Assembly: GCA_000310025.1 (NCBI GenBank)
Contig: FN649736.1
Location: 1,907,186-1,971,185 of the forward strand
Source of the DNA: Ectocarpus siliculosus
Lineage: Eukaryota; Sar; Phaeophyceae; Ectocarpales; Ectocarpaceae
DNA length: 64,000 bases
Direction of reading: 5' to 3'
Shown: positions 23,401 through 34,660 of the stretch, piece by piece
Numbering within the stretch: position 1 is the stretch's first letter
How the letters are laid out: every line of letters starts with the position of its first letter
Notes under the pieces: model-generated
Told to the model about the DNA's origin: nothing
The model's input: the letters and a program-made list of their open reading frames with translations, nothing else
Database searches by the model: none
Translations under genes and position numbers: made by a program

Positions 23401-26258
23401 AAGGCAGACGCGGGGGACCGCGAAGCCGAGATCGAGGAGCAGCGGCAGGAGCTCGAGGACGAGCTCGCCGTGTGTGAGGAGGAGGTGAGCACTCAACAAA
23501 GGACTTGGCCATGGCAGCGATGAATACTTTGAGGGCACTGCTGCTGTCGATATCGCATCCTGGCTCATGGAGAACCATCGACACGGCAGCTCTTTTAACA
23601 CCCACCCTTCCGTCGCCGAAATGCCTCCGCTGCCGTTGTGAAACTCGATACACCTTCTTAGTTGGACGAGACTCAGACGGCCGCTGACTCGTGCGCCGCG
23701 GACTTCGAGGACATCTCTTCCCGTTCGGTGGACCTGGTTCGTACCCTCCAGGAGGATGCGGCAAAGATGGCGGTGCGCGTGGGAGGTCTCGCCCCGGAAG
23801 CGGAAGACCGTATAGGGTCGGACTACGACATGATCCGGTACGTTTTGTGTGGGCGTCGCACTGGTTGTCTTGGCTTCGTTGTGCCTGATGATGGGTGCGG
23901 GTGACGTTGTTGCCTTAGATGATTGTTGCGGTACCCGTCGTTGCGATGGACACGGTTGCGCGACGAAACTGTCCCCCTTGGGCCTCAGTGCCGGCAAGAC
24001 AAATCGAGTCCTTCAACCGTCCCGCCACTGTGTCTCGAGGAAGATTGGCAGGTCGAGGAGATGCCGCTTGAGAGGGGAAGTGTAGGTTTGACACCGCCCC
24101 CATTCCCCCCGCCGCACACGCCTCCACTGCTTCGACGCCGCACCTTTTAGCGCCCGGTTGGAGTCCGCGCAGCAGCTGGCATTGACGGTCACGTCGACGC
24201 TGGAGGAGGATATCTTCACGTGCCAGGGCGAGAAGGCGGACGCCGTCGACCGAGAGGTCAAGACAGGCGAGAACATGCGGAAGCTCAACGAGGACCTCTC
24301 CGACTGCGCCAACTACGTGAGCATCCGATAAGCGTGACCCAGCGTGAGATCAAGCACCGTTTGTCGCTCTGTTGGTGGTATCGATTTTCTCGATTCTGCA
24401 CAAGTATAACACCACTAGTTGCGTGCCCAGGACGAGGGGAGCTGGTCAAATCCCATGCCCCGAACATTCGATCTTTTAGCACCGTTCATTGTCAAAACAT
24501 TAACATTTTGAAACGTTCGCGAAATCGTCGCCAGGAGAGGCCCAATGGTTGGAATTCATAATGGGGGGCAGGGGAAAGTGATGCTCGACGTCACCGGCGG
24601 CATCGAGGGGCTAAGGGCGGTGGATGATGCATTGGGAAGGGCGACTACGCGGTCGTCGAATTGTTTGTAGTGGGGGCCAGACAGCACAAGGTAGATAGCC
24701 GATCCCCCGACAGCCATCGACAGAGCTACTCTGAAATCTCAGCCCCCCACCTGTGCCACTCGATTGTTTCGTTGATGTGGCTCTCATAAATAAATCGCAG
24801 GCGGATGGTTCCCACAAGGCTTGGGTGTCGTGCACCGAGGGCCTCACCAGCGTCGACAGGGTTTCGCTGGACACCTATTTTTCCGTTGAGGAAATCACCT
24901 TCCAAGTGGGGGTGTTTGTCCCGCGCCGAGCGGCTTCCGACCTGGAGGCGTCAAACGTCTTTAGCCTTGCGAACCGCGCCGACCGGGTGGAGGAGACGCA
25001 GCAAGAGGTCCTCGATAGACTGCGGTAAGCGTTTGTGCTTGGTCGATTGCAAGGGGAGAGTGCATGACAGATTGTGTCATGGGTCCTTGTGTTGGGTAGA
25101 GGTTGCTGTTGTCGTGGTTGTCGTCGCTATTGTTTCTGTCTGTCTGTCGGTTGTTGATAGCTAGTATGGCCATCCTTGTGTACGGTGAATGTTGATGTGG
25201 TCGCTGTCATCGTTATTGCTTGTCGTTGTCGCTCTTGGTCGGCCGCTACCGATGATACCCAGCGACTGCTTTGGCTTTTGCTTTGGCTTTAGCACCTAAT
25301 CCGCTTCCCTTCCCTGCATCCCCTCCCAACGCCCCCCGGTGCACCCATGCGCATGTTCCAGCTCACGGTTCGAGGACATGCAGGAAATGGCCGCTGCCGT
25401 GGTGTCCAACCTGTGCAGCTGCACGGGCGCGGTGAGCTATTGTAGTTGATTCAGCGTTATTTTTCATGCCTTACAGCGAAACTGGTTGTGATTCACCAAT
25501 TGGTCGACTGTGGGACCGAGGGTGCTACTTCGTCGTTGGTCGTTGGGATTCTAGATTACACACCTCGGGGCTTGATTGTCCCTACAGCAATTCGCTACTT
25601 TCGCCGTGTGAGGAGTAGGGGCGGGGCCGCGGGGGGGGTGTACTTGGGGGAAGTCGTGATGGGCTTGACATTGAGACTTGAACAATGATCACGACAACAA
25701 AAGGGAAACACCAACGTCGTGGTAGGGATCTTGAACAGCTGTTGTATCGTCGATATTTGTTGATGCCATGGTGGGTGTTGGCGTCACTCTTGTCTCAAAG
25801 ATCTCCTCCGTTCGTGTGTACGATGATGGTTTGTTGTTGTCGTTGTGGTTCGCACATACACCGGCAACGAAAACGGAACACGGCAAGAGTTTTTCGAACC
25901 GTCAGTTCCCCAGTAGTGCCGCCCCATGGCAAATGCTTAAGGCGAGCCAAAACCGAGCAACCGCATCTGTTGACATCGGGTAGTTTGATCGCGTACCTTG
26001 TATTTTTTCGCTGGACAGACCCCGGACGATTCAGGGGGGGCATCTGTGGGCAACGGCAGAATCAGTGTCAGTGACAGCAGCGGTGACGTCAATGATACGG
26101 GCGTGGACGTGGGCGAGGACAGCACGGCCTCAGCCGGAGATGGCACGGCGGTGCACCGAACGGAGGCTGACGATGCCGGCAACGAGGAAGACGTGGAAGG
26201 GGAAGAGCCTGACGCCCACGTCATTGACGCCAACCCACTTACGCTAGACGGGGTTTGA
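16251..26258 (+). CDS. Predicted secreted coiled-coil protein with tandemly duplicated exon pairs; function unknown
   Basis: Proposed exons: 16251-16429, 17428-17577, 19758-19942, 21463-21915, 22405-22591, 22766-22950, 23319-23484, 23662-23837, 24151-24316, 24801-25024, 25362-25431, 26019-26258; roughly 790 codons. From 19758 on, every junction agrees in phase. The N-terminus has a signal-peptide-like start (MRSWTLLLVCAVLLVLGQAH). The middle is Glu/Arg/Leu-rich predicted coiled coil; the C-terminus is acidic and disordered. Exon 1 ends in phase 2 and the 17428 exon opens in phase 0, so either an exon between them was missed or exon 1 belongs to another transcript. I do not recognise the family. 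Partial copies of its exons occur at 18.7-19.0 kb and 32.9 kb. Confidence 0.65.
16790..16925 (+). repeat. Solitary arm of the 16.8/30/31-kb repeat family
   Basis: The block around GGTGGGTGCCGCGCGGCCGG resembles the plus arms at 30225-30345 and 31459-31580, and the minus arm at 29872-30000. It lies in an intron of the coiled-coil gene. Confidence 0.6.
17428..17577 (+). CDS. Coiled-coil gene, helical exon with GC-type donor
   Basis: 50 codons in phase 0: an Ala/Gln/Glu helix (AAILRAVTAQETAFLQAAKP) ending SGLQRAFSK. Acceptor CTATAG follows a CTG repeat. The only fitting donor is AAG|GCGAGT, again a GC donor. This exon is the parent of the pseudo-copies at 18.7-19.0 kb. Confidence 0.5.
18741..19030. 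repeat. 290-bp inverted repeat made of two copies of a coiled-coil exon
   Basis: The inner 29-bp arms (18856-18884 and 18888-18916) are perfect around a 3-bp centre. Outer arms are imperfect to about 18741 and 19030. Each arm is a copy of exon 17428-17577: the right arm reads AILQAVTAQEAAILQAAKPG on the plus strand, the left arm the same exon on the minus strand. The reading frame breaks before the SGLQR end, so neither looks usable as an exon. Confidence 0.85.
19758..19942 (+). CDS. Coiled-coil gene, exon DEKRF
   Basis: AATCAG acceptor, phase 0 to phase 2, donor GTGAGG. It encodes a basic helix (DEKRFTRKLTKAMKSSPP) and an acidic one (LVRALVDEATTKGFRSA). A diverged, frameshifted copy lies at 32894-33077. 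Confidence 0.65.
21463..21915 (+). CDS. Coiled-coil gene, long central exon
   Basis: 150 codons, phase 2 to phase 2, from CCAGAG to GTAAGC. A long predicted coiled coil (for example LLAKLDTAEDTIAFLTDTVA) is followed by a less structured tail. The acceptor is chosen by phase; the frame is open to an ATG at 21419. Confidence 0.65.
22405..22591 (+). CDS. Coiled-coil gene, repeat 1 exon a
   Basis: Phase 2 to phase 0, from TGCAG to GTGAGC. It encodes RLHAVQRMVDASTSRW and a charged helix ending LALSEEE. First member of exon type a; the others are at 23319 and 24151. Confidence 0.7.
22766..22950 (+). CDS. Coiled-coil gene, repeat 1 exon b
   Basis: Phase 0 to phase 2, from CTTAG to GTACGT. It encodes LDETQTELDACAADIEDISS and ends GSDYDMIR. 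Nearly identical in layout to the exon at 23662. Confidence 0.75.
23319..23484 (+). CDS. Coiled-coil gene, repeat 2 exon a
   Basis: Phase 2 to phase 0, from TTTTAG to GTGAGC. It encodes RLEAVQRLVLTATSTLEAE and ends LAVCEEE; seven codons shorter than repeat 1 exon a. Confidence 0.7.
23662..23837 (+). CDS. Coiled-coil gene, repeat 2 exon b
   Basis: Phase 0 to phase 2. It encodes LDETQTAADSCAADFEDISS and ends GSDYDMIR. Flanking introns are also similar to those of repeat 1, including the stretch before each acceptor. Confidence 0.75.
24151..24316 (+). CDS. Coiled-coil gene, repeat 3 exon a
   Basis: Phase 2 to phase 0. It encodes RLESAQQLALTVTSTLEED and ends DLSDCANY. No matching exon b follows; the next exon is unrelated in sequence but keeps the phase. 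Confidence 0.7.
24801..25024 (+). CDS. Coiled-coil gene, exon ADGSHK
   Basis: Phase 0 to phase 2, from TCGCAG to GTAAGC. It has mixed beta/helix character (AWVSCTEGLTSVDRVSLD) ending in a helix (RVEETQQEVLDRLR). Confidence 0.65.
25362..25431 (+). CDS. Coiled-coil gene, short exon
   Basis: 70 nt, phase 2 to phase 0, from TTCCAG to GTGAGC, encoding FEDMQEMAAAVVSNLCSCTG. Phase agreement on both sides supports it. Confidence 0.6.
26019..26258 (+). CDS. Coiled-coil gene, terminal acidic exon
   Basis: From GGACAG to TGA at 26256-26258. 79 codons rich in Asp, Glu, Gly and Ser (EDVEGEEPDAHVIDANPL); predicted disordered. Confidence 0.65.
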   Translation, partial: TPDDSGGASVGNGRISVSDSSGDVNDTGVDVGEDSTASAGDGTAVHRTEADDAGNEEDVEGEEPDAHVIDANPLTLDGV

Positions 26259-29100
26259 CCTGTCTTCCCTTTCAGTGATTGTTGATTGATGCGGGGCAGT
26301 AATGCCTGTTTTCAAGCGTGGGTTCAGCGTTGTGTCCTCCGTGGTGAATAAAGTTCGGACCCTTTCAGTCCTGTGAGATTAGGGGCGTCGTTTTCGTGTC
26401 GCGTCTTGTTCTTTCTGTTTGGTCTAACGTTTGGTTATGTACTTTGTCTAACCTGCATGTTTGGGGTCGGGATCTTGTGTGTCCGTTTTGGAGATGCGGT
26501 CTTCGACGTGTGCCTGCTCTTGGTGGTTCACCAGTGCCCTCCCGATGCCGGTGTTTGCCTTACTTATTGTTTGTCGCGAAAAGAGTTGCACCCTCTCTTT
26601 CGCTCGTCCACCGTATGTACAGAAGTAGACATAATGGATAATTTTTGTCGTGTACCATCAAAGTGCAGATTGGTGTTTGCATTTGCTTGGTCGAGCATGG
26701 TGCGAGAAAAAGTTCCACTCCCAAGTCGTGTGGCTGCGCCTAGACTCGAACCCAACTCCAGAAATCATGGAGATGCTACTTACGTACATAGGTTGTTGTG
26801 AAATGAACCACCCGGGCAAACGGCCGCTACTCGTAGCCGTCATATTTCCCGTCTACACACTAGAAGCCGCACTGAGGTTTTAGCTGGACTCTGCTGCCCA
26901 ATGTGCACTCCTCCAGGGAAAATTGCGGAATATCTACACCTCTGGCACCGTGGCAACCGACGCACTCTCACCCAAGTCATATAAGGGACAAACACACGAA
27001 CATTCCAACGTCAACAGGGTACCTCCAACAGTGTACTGTGAAGAAGAAATCCCATCTATGTCTGCATACACTAGGTAGAAAAGTACAAAGAGGGCAGGAG
27101 CAAGGGGAAGGACCAAAATGAAGCAAAGCGAACGAGTGAGGCCCCACGGCTTGAATAGCTCGGATCTGGCATGTATGCGAATGAATCGATTGATCGATTT
27201 CATTCGAGAATGTGTAGCATCGTAGGCAAAATGCCCGTGCTACTACGTAGTATCGATCCCCGCCTCTCTTATCAAACTGGTTCCGAGTTCAACCCATGCC
27301 TCACACTGTGGTGATGTTTCGACTCAACCTCGGGCAGGGGGGCACAAACTACTTGGTTGGGAGGGGGGCCCGTGGCCCGTGGGGGGTCCCAACATCTCGT
27401 CGAGAGAAACGTATCCGGTGCGCGAACCCCTCGCTATTCAGGTAAGTGCGGGCCGCGCATGCGCGTACATCTGCTGTGCCCAACGATTGGTGGGGGAGAT
27501 TCTTCACCGGTACCCACATGATTTGCTGCTGCTACCCAGCTATCGTGGTCGGGTGGAGGATGCCAAAGAAGGCGAGAAGTGTCTATTGTCCCGAGGTCTA
27601 TGTACTTTCAAAATTTCACAATTTCGGGCGACGCACCAGCAGCAGAAATGATGAATCGAATCCATCCATCGAACCCAACCTTAATGCAATACTCCTGAAG
27701 ATCTAAGGCAGGCCATCATGGGATCATTAACCACCGCATGCCTACGTTGTCGGCCATGCACTTGCTTGCTAAAGGCGATAAACCAGAGGGAGGATGGCAA
27801 TCGACGTGTGTGTGTCGGGCCACAAGCAGCAACCTTGTGCACTTTTGTGAGAGGGGCTGGACCTAGTGGTGCAGTCGAACGCGGAAGGAAAGTATTCCCG
27901 GACTACCTCTGTATGCATACGTGGATGACCATGTAGCTGTATGGTGCAGCCCGAGTCGGAAAATGGTCGTTCGCTTGACGTCCGTCCCGGACCTCATTGC
28001 CTATTTTTTTTCAATTTTTCCCCTGGAAGCTGGCATGCAAAATGTGAAGTTGTTCCGCATCGACATGGAAGAATATATTCGTGTATATATGCATGCATAT
28101 TAGTGAAGTTGTGCACATCATCGGAATTTTTTTTTCCGTGAATGATCCCACACTCCCGCACATGCCCACGCCCGACCCGCCATCCATCCGCCTTCCCCAC
28201 ACCAGCGTCAGCAGGCAACAGGGGCGAAAATGACGAGGACGAAGCCATCCTCTGGGAGGTTACGACGCGGGAAGCGCCTTCCCTGTGGCCATCTATTGCT
28301 GCAGCATGGCTTGGCTCTTCGGAGTAAAAGACCGTCCGTCATTGCCAACGGGTGAGCTACAGCAGTAGTCTCTAACGTGGAAGGTTGTGTTGTACAACCT
28401 GGTGTTTTTGGCAGAACGGTTAGAAAGATCAAAGGGGGCACCGTAGGTAAGAGCTAATTGATAGATAGGCAGGCATGTGTACCGGAAAGAAAAGAAAAGA
28501 AAGAGATGCACCTTGCCCACAACAGAAGAAACATCTGAACGAAAGAGCAAGACAACAGACAAACAAGAGGAGGAGGAGTAGAAGAGAGACAGAGGAGGAA
28601 GAAGAAGGAAGCGAGCGTACGGAAGGGAGGAGACAGACAGAGAAAGAGAGCAAGAGCATCGTCGGTTCATTTGTCGGCCGACCAGGCGCTTGAGCGCGGG
28701 GGCCGGGATCCTGCTGCCGAGCGCGGGGTCCCATGCCGAATACGGTAAGGCTTGGGACGTTGACACCGATGCGGCGCCGCGACGAGGAGGAGGAAGAGCA
28801 AGGCGGATGGCGGGGCCAAGGAAGGGGAGAGGACGGGGGCTCGCCGCAGAGGGGCGGAGGTGAGAGGAGGAGGTCGTTGAGCCAGGGTGAGCGACGGGTG
28901 ACCAGCGTAGAAGGCAGGGGGACTTTGAGGATTGAGTCACGCCTATCGCCGTCCGTGCATACAGGGGGGAGAGCGCGCCACGCAAGACCTAGGCAGACGC
29001 GCTCCAATTCACCAATGGTAGTTAGGCGCGACCAGTCGGCTTACGTCAGTCGCCGGGGTTCGTCACGTACGCAGCATGTCCCGTCCCCACAAGGCCACCG
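26259..29100. other. Intergenic, no convincing gene
   Basis: Low-complexity purine-rich sequence at 28480-28680 and 28760-28900 creates long but compositionally biased frames on both strands. I see no domain, repeat copy or splice-supported exon. Confidence 0.45.
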
Positions 29101-29200
29101 NNNNNNNNNNNNNNNNNNNNNNNNNNNNNNNNNNNNNNNNNNNNNNNNNNNNNNNNNNNNNNNNNNNNNNNNNNNNNNNNNNNNNNNNNNNNNNNNNNNN
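29101..29200. other. Assembly gap (100 N)
   Basis: One hundred N, the usual placeholder for a gap of unknown size. Order and distance between left and right parts are therefore not proven. Confidence 0.99.
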
Positions 29201-29871
29201 TTTCCGATCAGGTGTTTTCGAAAAAGCTCAAAAGCTCTTCGAAAATGTTTGGGCAGCTGCGGGATGATATTCTGGTGCGAGAACAACTACATACTGTAGT
29301 CCCGAGAGCGGACGCATGTTGACAAAGATCGTTCCACTAATCGGTGACCATTTTCTTGGCACTCACTTCTCTTTCTTTTTCATATCGCCCGACAGCCTGG
29401 TGTGTGTGGTTGTAGATATGCGACGACGCCTTAACAGGAATCCTTCCTTCCCAGAGAACCCATTTTTTTTCAAGGCATTTCAATGACGATGCTTGCTGCA
29501 GCTCCGTCCATATCGGCAGCGGTAGCGGTTACTATGGCGGTGGCAAACTGCCGGGCAAATTTTTCTTTGGCTTTTAGTCTGCTCTGTTTTCTTGCTCTCT
29601 CGTCGTCTGCGTCCTCGGGCTCCATCCTGCTGCTCTTTGTGCCTTTCGACAACGGGATTGGGTGCGGCAAACTGCACCTATCGCAAGTTGTCGTGCAAGA
29701 TACCGCACCCCCTTGTGCGAACTCCAACCTCGCATAGACTACTGCCTGCGTGAATATCATCTACATAGGTAGACAATGCATCCATGTACGTGCATCTGAA
29801 GTCTACACACGGGGGGAGAGAGAGTGATTCCGGGACATACATCATATGTTTGTCTCACATTTGAAGACGTA

Positions 29872-30338
29872 GTGAACTCTCCCTCCACAGCAGCGACGCA
29901 GCCGGCCGCGCGCACCCGCCCCTCTTCGTTGCGAGAAGCATTGAAGCCCCCGGGGGGGGGAGCATCTCTGCTCCCAGTTATCTCTGCTCCCTCTCCCACG
30001 GCGAGCAGGACTTGTCGGCGAGCAGGACTTGTCGGCACGGAGGCCTGCTTGCTGCTGAAACGAAAGCCGAATCCGGTCCGGCCAGCTGTGAAACGTCGTC
30101 CGTCGCCTGCCCCAAGCTCGAGTTTAACACGGCAAGCGGAAACGACAAACGTGACCGGGAGCTGGCTTGCTTTTCAGCAGCAAGTAGGCCTCCGCCTCCA
30201 CCGATCCTGCCCGCCGCGAACGGGATGGGAGCCGAGGTTGCCCGCCCTGGGCGGCCATGCTGCTCGCCGACAAGAGGAGTGGGTGCCGCGGGGCCGGCTT
30301 CGTCGCTTCTGTGGAGAGCGAACTCACCGCGTCGTCGT
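29872..30338. mobile_element. MITE-like inverted-repeat element
   Basis: The left end starts GTGAACTCTCCCTCCACAG and the right end is its diverged reverse complement, ending GTGGAGAGCGAACTCAC. Arms are about 100 bp and roughly 75-80% alike by eye. The 250-bp interior has no transposase. I cannot define a target-site duplication. Confidence 0.5.
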
Positions 30339-31159
30339 TTGCAGCAATCATTTATTCTCCCCGCTTGTGGAGCGAGTTGTTTCTTCTCTTTTCAATTCAG
30401 ATACAGTGCGTATGCACAGATGTCCTCATACGTTTCATATTTTTTCCGTGTACGACCCCTATCGCAAGTTCTTGAACGTCCTTGTCAAGAATTCCTGCGG
30501 AGTCCAACAACGGCGGAGAGTTCGTATTACAGTCTGAAATTCGTTCCGGGGACAACGCTCTTGGGTGTACAGTGTGCAAACTTATGGCCCTTCTCCGACG
30601 CAAAACTTGAGCAGCCCTGTACTGCCCGACGTCCATGCGGCCCTGAACGATTAATCCGTGAATGAGTATTTAGATGGATGGGCGAGTTACAACTCCCACC
30701 GACATCAGCGAAGCTTTCGCCCTGTACTCCACGAAGGTCCTGGGGAAGGCACCTGGGAAGTCTAATGACGAGGAAAACGGCATTCATTTGACAGAAGAAG
30801 GGGCGCAGGGTGCATGGACAGCGAAAACATAAGGATTGTCAATGCACTTCATATTTATAGTCTACATGCCCTTCGTCCGTCCTTTTCTCGCCTGTCGCTC
30901 CCCTTTTCACTTTACTTCCCACGATCATCCCAGGGCCCTTCCTGGACGACACGGCGGGAGTTCGGCTGGAGGTGATAGTTTGTTCCACAACGTCCATTTT
31001 CTACACGCTTTTTATGGGTCGTTGGGCACGGCGTAGACATCGGAAGAGAGCTTTCACACGCGAGCAGAGCGAACAATTATCGTACCTGAGATTGTTTGCA
31101 TTCACATATTGCACCCCCCGGCACGGGAATCGATTTTTTGGCGATAGATTGGACAGTCG
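29909..31159 (+). repeat. 1.23-kb tandem duplication, left unit
   Basis: Matches 31160-32391 at very high identity with offset 1234. It has an extra 17-bp duplication (GAGCAGGACTTGTCGGC) near 30004-30036. It contains most of the MITE-like element plus about 800 bases of unassigned sequence. Confidence 0.9.
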
Positions 31160-32391
31160 CGCGCACCCGCCCCTCTTCGTTGCGAGAAGCATTGAGGCCC
31201 CCGGGTGGGGGAACATCTCTGCTCCCACTTATCTCTGCTCCCTCTCCCACGGCGAGCAGGACTTTTCGGCGCGGAGGCCTGCTTGCTACTGATATGAAAG
31301 CCAACTCCGGTCCGGCCAGCTGTGAAACGTCGTCCGTCGCCTGCCCCAAGCTCGAGTTTAACACGGCAAGCGGAAACGACAAACGTGACCGGGAGCTGGC
31401 TTGCTTTTTAGCAGCAAGTAGGCCTCCGCCTCCACCGATCCTGCCCGCCGCGAACGGTATGGGAGCCGAGGTTGCCCGCCCTGGGCGGCCATGCTGCTCG
31501 CCGACAAGAGGAGTGGGTGCCGCGGGGCCGGCTTCGTCGCTTCTGTGGAGGGCGAACTCACCGCGTCGTCGTTTGCAGCAATCATTCATTCTCCCCGCTT
31601 GTTGTGCGAGTTGTTTCTTCTCTTTTCAATTCAGATACAGTGCGTATGCACAGATGTCCTCATACGTTTCATATTTTTTCCGTGTACGACCCCTATCGCA
31701 AGTTCTTGAATGTCCTTGCCAACAATTCCTGCGGAGTCCAACAACGACGGGGAGTTCGTATTACAGTCTGAAATTCGTTCCGGGGACAACGCTCTTGGGT
31801 GTACAGCGTGCAAATTTATGGCCCTTCTCCGACGCAAAACTTGAGCAGCCCTGTACTGCCCGGCATCCATGCGGCCCTGAACGATTAATCCGTGAATGAG
31901 TATTTTGATGGATGGGCGAGTTACAACTCCCACCGACATCAGCGAAGCTTTCGCCCTGTACTCCACGAAGGTCCTGGGGAAGGCACCTGGGAAGTCTAAT
32001 GACGAGGAGAACGGCATTCATTTGAAAGAAGAAGGGGCGCAGGGTGCATGGACAGCGAAAACATAAGGATTGTCAATGCACTTCATATTTATAGTCTACA
32101 TGCCCTTTCGTCCGTCCTTTTCTCGCCTGTCGCTCCCCTTTTCACTTTACTTCCCACGATCATCCCAGGGCCCTTCCTGGACGACACGGCGGGAGTTCGG
32201 CTGGAGGTAATAGTTTGTTCCACAACGCCCATTTTCTACACGCTTTTTATGGGTCGTTGGGCACGGCGTAGACATCGGAAGAGAGCTTTCACACGCGAGC
32301 AGAGCGAACAATTATCGTACCTGAGATTGTTTGCATTCACATATTGCACCCCCCGGCACGGGGATCGAACTTTTGGCGATAGATTGGAGAG
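31160..32391 (+). repeat. 1.23-kb tandem duplication, right unit
   Basis: Second copy; it begins CGCGCACCCGCCCCTCTTCG directly where the left unit ends. The break lies inside the left inverted arm, so this copy lacks the outer ~37 bases of that arm. Confidence 0.9.
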
Positions 32392-32893
32392 TAATAGCAA
32401 GAGAATTTGACCCCTCCGCGTTCGGCAGTACCGTTGACCGTCCACAAAAACACATCGGTTTCGTTGTCTGGCGCATGTACTGACAGCAGAATATTTGAAA
32501 CTTGAAGTTAGAATTTCCGAGTATTAGTGTCACCAGAAAAAAAATAGACGAGGTTGAGGGAACGTACAGTACTATCACGGGCAGGGTATTCAGTTGCGGG
32601 CAGTTATATACCGGTATGACTGTGCTGCACGTGTCTGTTATGCCGGTGGAATCAGACGAGAGGCCCAGAAACCAGTATCAGCCACAGCTTGAGACTCCGA
32701 ACGATGCCTGAAGGAACCAAACCTCTCACCAGGGAATAAACACCTGTAGTGTATTTCCTCGCCTTCTTTTCGCGCCCGCGAAGAACATGAACATCGACAC
32801 AAAATGCATACTGGCACACACACACAATAATTTCGTTGTTGTTGCTACTTCTGTAACATCGTTTGCTCCACTACAATATTCCTCATTTTGCAG

Positions 32894-33077
32894 GACAAGA
32901 AGCGCTTTGGGAGGAAGCTGGCGAAGGCGATGAGGAGCCCCCCTCTGGTGATGTCGAGGCTGTCCGCGAGCTGGTAGAGGAGGCCACCACGAAGGGCTTC
33001 CGCTCCGCCACCATCGACGAGGACGCGAACGATGTCGCCAAACAGGACCAGCAAAAGATGGTCTTAGCCTTCTTTCG
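32894..33077 (+). pseudogene. Frameshifted copy of coiled-coil exon DEKRF
   Basis: TTTTGCAG acceptor and CG|GTGAGA donor are kept. The sequence reads DKKRFGRKLAKAMRSP, then loses one C in a C run (about 32939-32943) and continues in another frame as VRELVEEATTKGFRSAT. The original at 19758-19942 has six C where this has five. The following ~400 bases also resemble 19943-20250. Confidence 0.8.
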
Positions 33078-34439
33078 GTGAGAGATGTGTGCAGGCGCTT
33101 TTCATATTGTGATGTTTATGTTACCTTTGCCATGATGGCATTTGGTGTGAGGCCCGGTAGTCAGTTATCCCCAGGAAAAGTGGTGGACAATGAATACCAT
33201 ACGCCAGTCTTTGAAGCGCTTTTTGCGTGCTGGGGGCTTTCGGTGAAGGGCGGTTTCATAGGGGTGTTTTCACAAGATGCCTTCACTCCGTTTTTTTCAT
33301 TTTTTCCGGGTAGCGCCCCCCCCCCCCGCCCCCCGCCTACAAGTCTTCAGCATGGCTTGTGTGCGGTAAACGCTTCCCGAAAACTTTCAACAATGGCGGG
33401 GTGTCCGTATTCCGACGTGAGATGGCACCACGGGCCATTCCTGTGTGTTCAGGTCTGGATTCTCACACGTACGCCTGGAAAACTTTAGGTTCTTACATGT
33501 AGCGTCATGCAATCTCCCACACTACCGGCGGTTTTGCGAAACCCCTCACGGGGCAGCTCATGGGCAGCCCATGAACTGCCCGCGAATTGCCCACCGTGGG
33601 CATTTCAACCTAGAACTCGCCAACGGCACATCAACCTAGAACTTAGCGACACCTAGCACGTATCGTGTGGGCTTGGGGTTAGGGTTAGAATATTAGCGGT
33701 AATAATGCCCTTCCCAAAGCATAAGATCTATGGTTTAGGAGAACACTGGCCCCGGTTGAACGACACTCATTCGCCGCCTATGGGTTGCCCACAGGCCACC
33801 CATGGGCTTGCCGTGGGCCTTCCTCATGGGCTTCCTGTGGGCATGTCCATGAGCATGCCCATAGGAGGCTTAGCAAAACCGTCGAAAGTGCGGGAGATCC
33901 GTAGCGTCCCACAACATTTGTCGGTTCTTTCTTGCACGCATCCCGTTCCCCGTTTCACATCATTGGGCAGGAGCCTTCCCTGCGCCGTCGTCGACCACGT
34001 CACGAGCACTTCGCTGGATATTGCGGAACGTTCTACAGTACAGCACCTCGCCCATCATACGCTACATTGATGCATTGGTTAATATTATTACGATCTATCA
34101 TCGATGCATATGCATATTAATACTTTTGTTGTCTTCACGTCAAATCAGCTCATCACATCGATGAATTGATATACATAACAGTACTTCGAGGGAATACTGT
34201 TGACAAGAGCACTGACACACGTGTCCTCCAGTTCTCTACAACGCCTCGAGTTTTTACCTTTTTTGGTCTTGGAGAGTGCACGTGTTATCTAGAGCCGAGT
34301 GGTGGTTGTCTACGTTGATCCGATGAGTCCCGATACATACCGTGGGTGCAGAGAGGCGCGCAGCCTGCGCTGTAATCTCGTATGCTGTAGGGTGAGGGAG
34401 AGAGGTATGTTGACCATGTTACTTAAGCTTCCGCCGTAG
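33078..34439. other. Duplicated intron remnant and spacer
   Basis: 33078-33490 matches the intron after 19942. About 34186-34297 matches 20900-21005. Between them (33530-33870) is a stretch dense in CATGGGC/GCCCATG words, plus GGGGTTAGGGTTAG at about 33673. No gene seen. Confidence 0.5.
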
Positions 34440-34660
34440 ACGCCGCGGCGATGAATGTCCGCGCCGTCGCCGGTGCCGCTGCCGGTGCCGCTGCCGCTGC
34501 CGCTGCCGCTGCCGCTGCCGCTGCGCTCCCCGCGGGGGTGGCGTGGGGTGGCGACGACGACGTCGTTGGAGCGGGGGCAGGGGGTACGATGAAGGACTCG
34601 GATTATGACAGTGACGACGGGCAGACGCTCGAGGACGTGGAGGATGCTGGCAACAATGAC
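34440..34660 (+). pseudogene. UBR copy B, truncated exon 11
   Basis: Homology starts at GACGCCGCGGCGATGAATG, equivalent to about 7990. The Ala run is altered, the acidic end is kept, and the donor is GC instead of GT. Confidence 0.75.

Larger units (their letters stand above)
22405..24316 (+). repeat. Tandem duplication of a two-exon cassette
   Basis: Exon pair a-b plus its introns is repeated with period about 896 bp (22766 to 23662) and 832 bp (23319 to 24151). Introns share long blocks, for example the GTCCCCCTTGGGCCTCAGTG segment, so the events are fairly recent. Confidence 0.85.

Noticed and set aside
28733-29299. Open frames crossing the N gap on both strands
   Set aside because: They exist only because undefined bases cannot contain stops.
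29470-29760. 96-codon minus-strand frame with a charged helix (ERARKQSRLKAKEKFARQF)
   Set aside because: Could be an exon, but no phase-compatible neighbours were found and it lies next to the gap.
33670-33690. Telomere repeat (also at 62290 and 37110)
   Set aside because: Only one or two TTAGGG units each; too short to claim an interstitial telomere.
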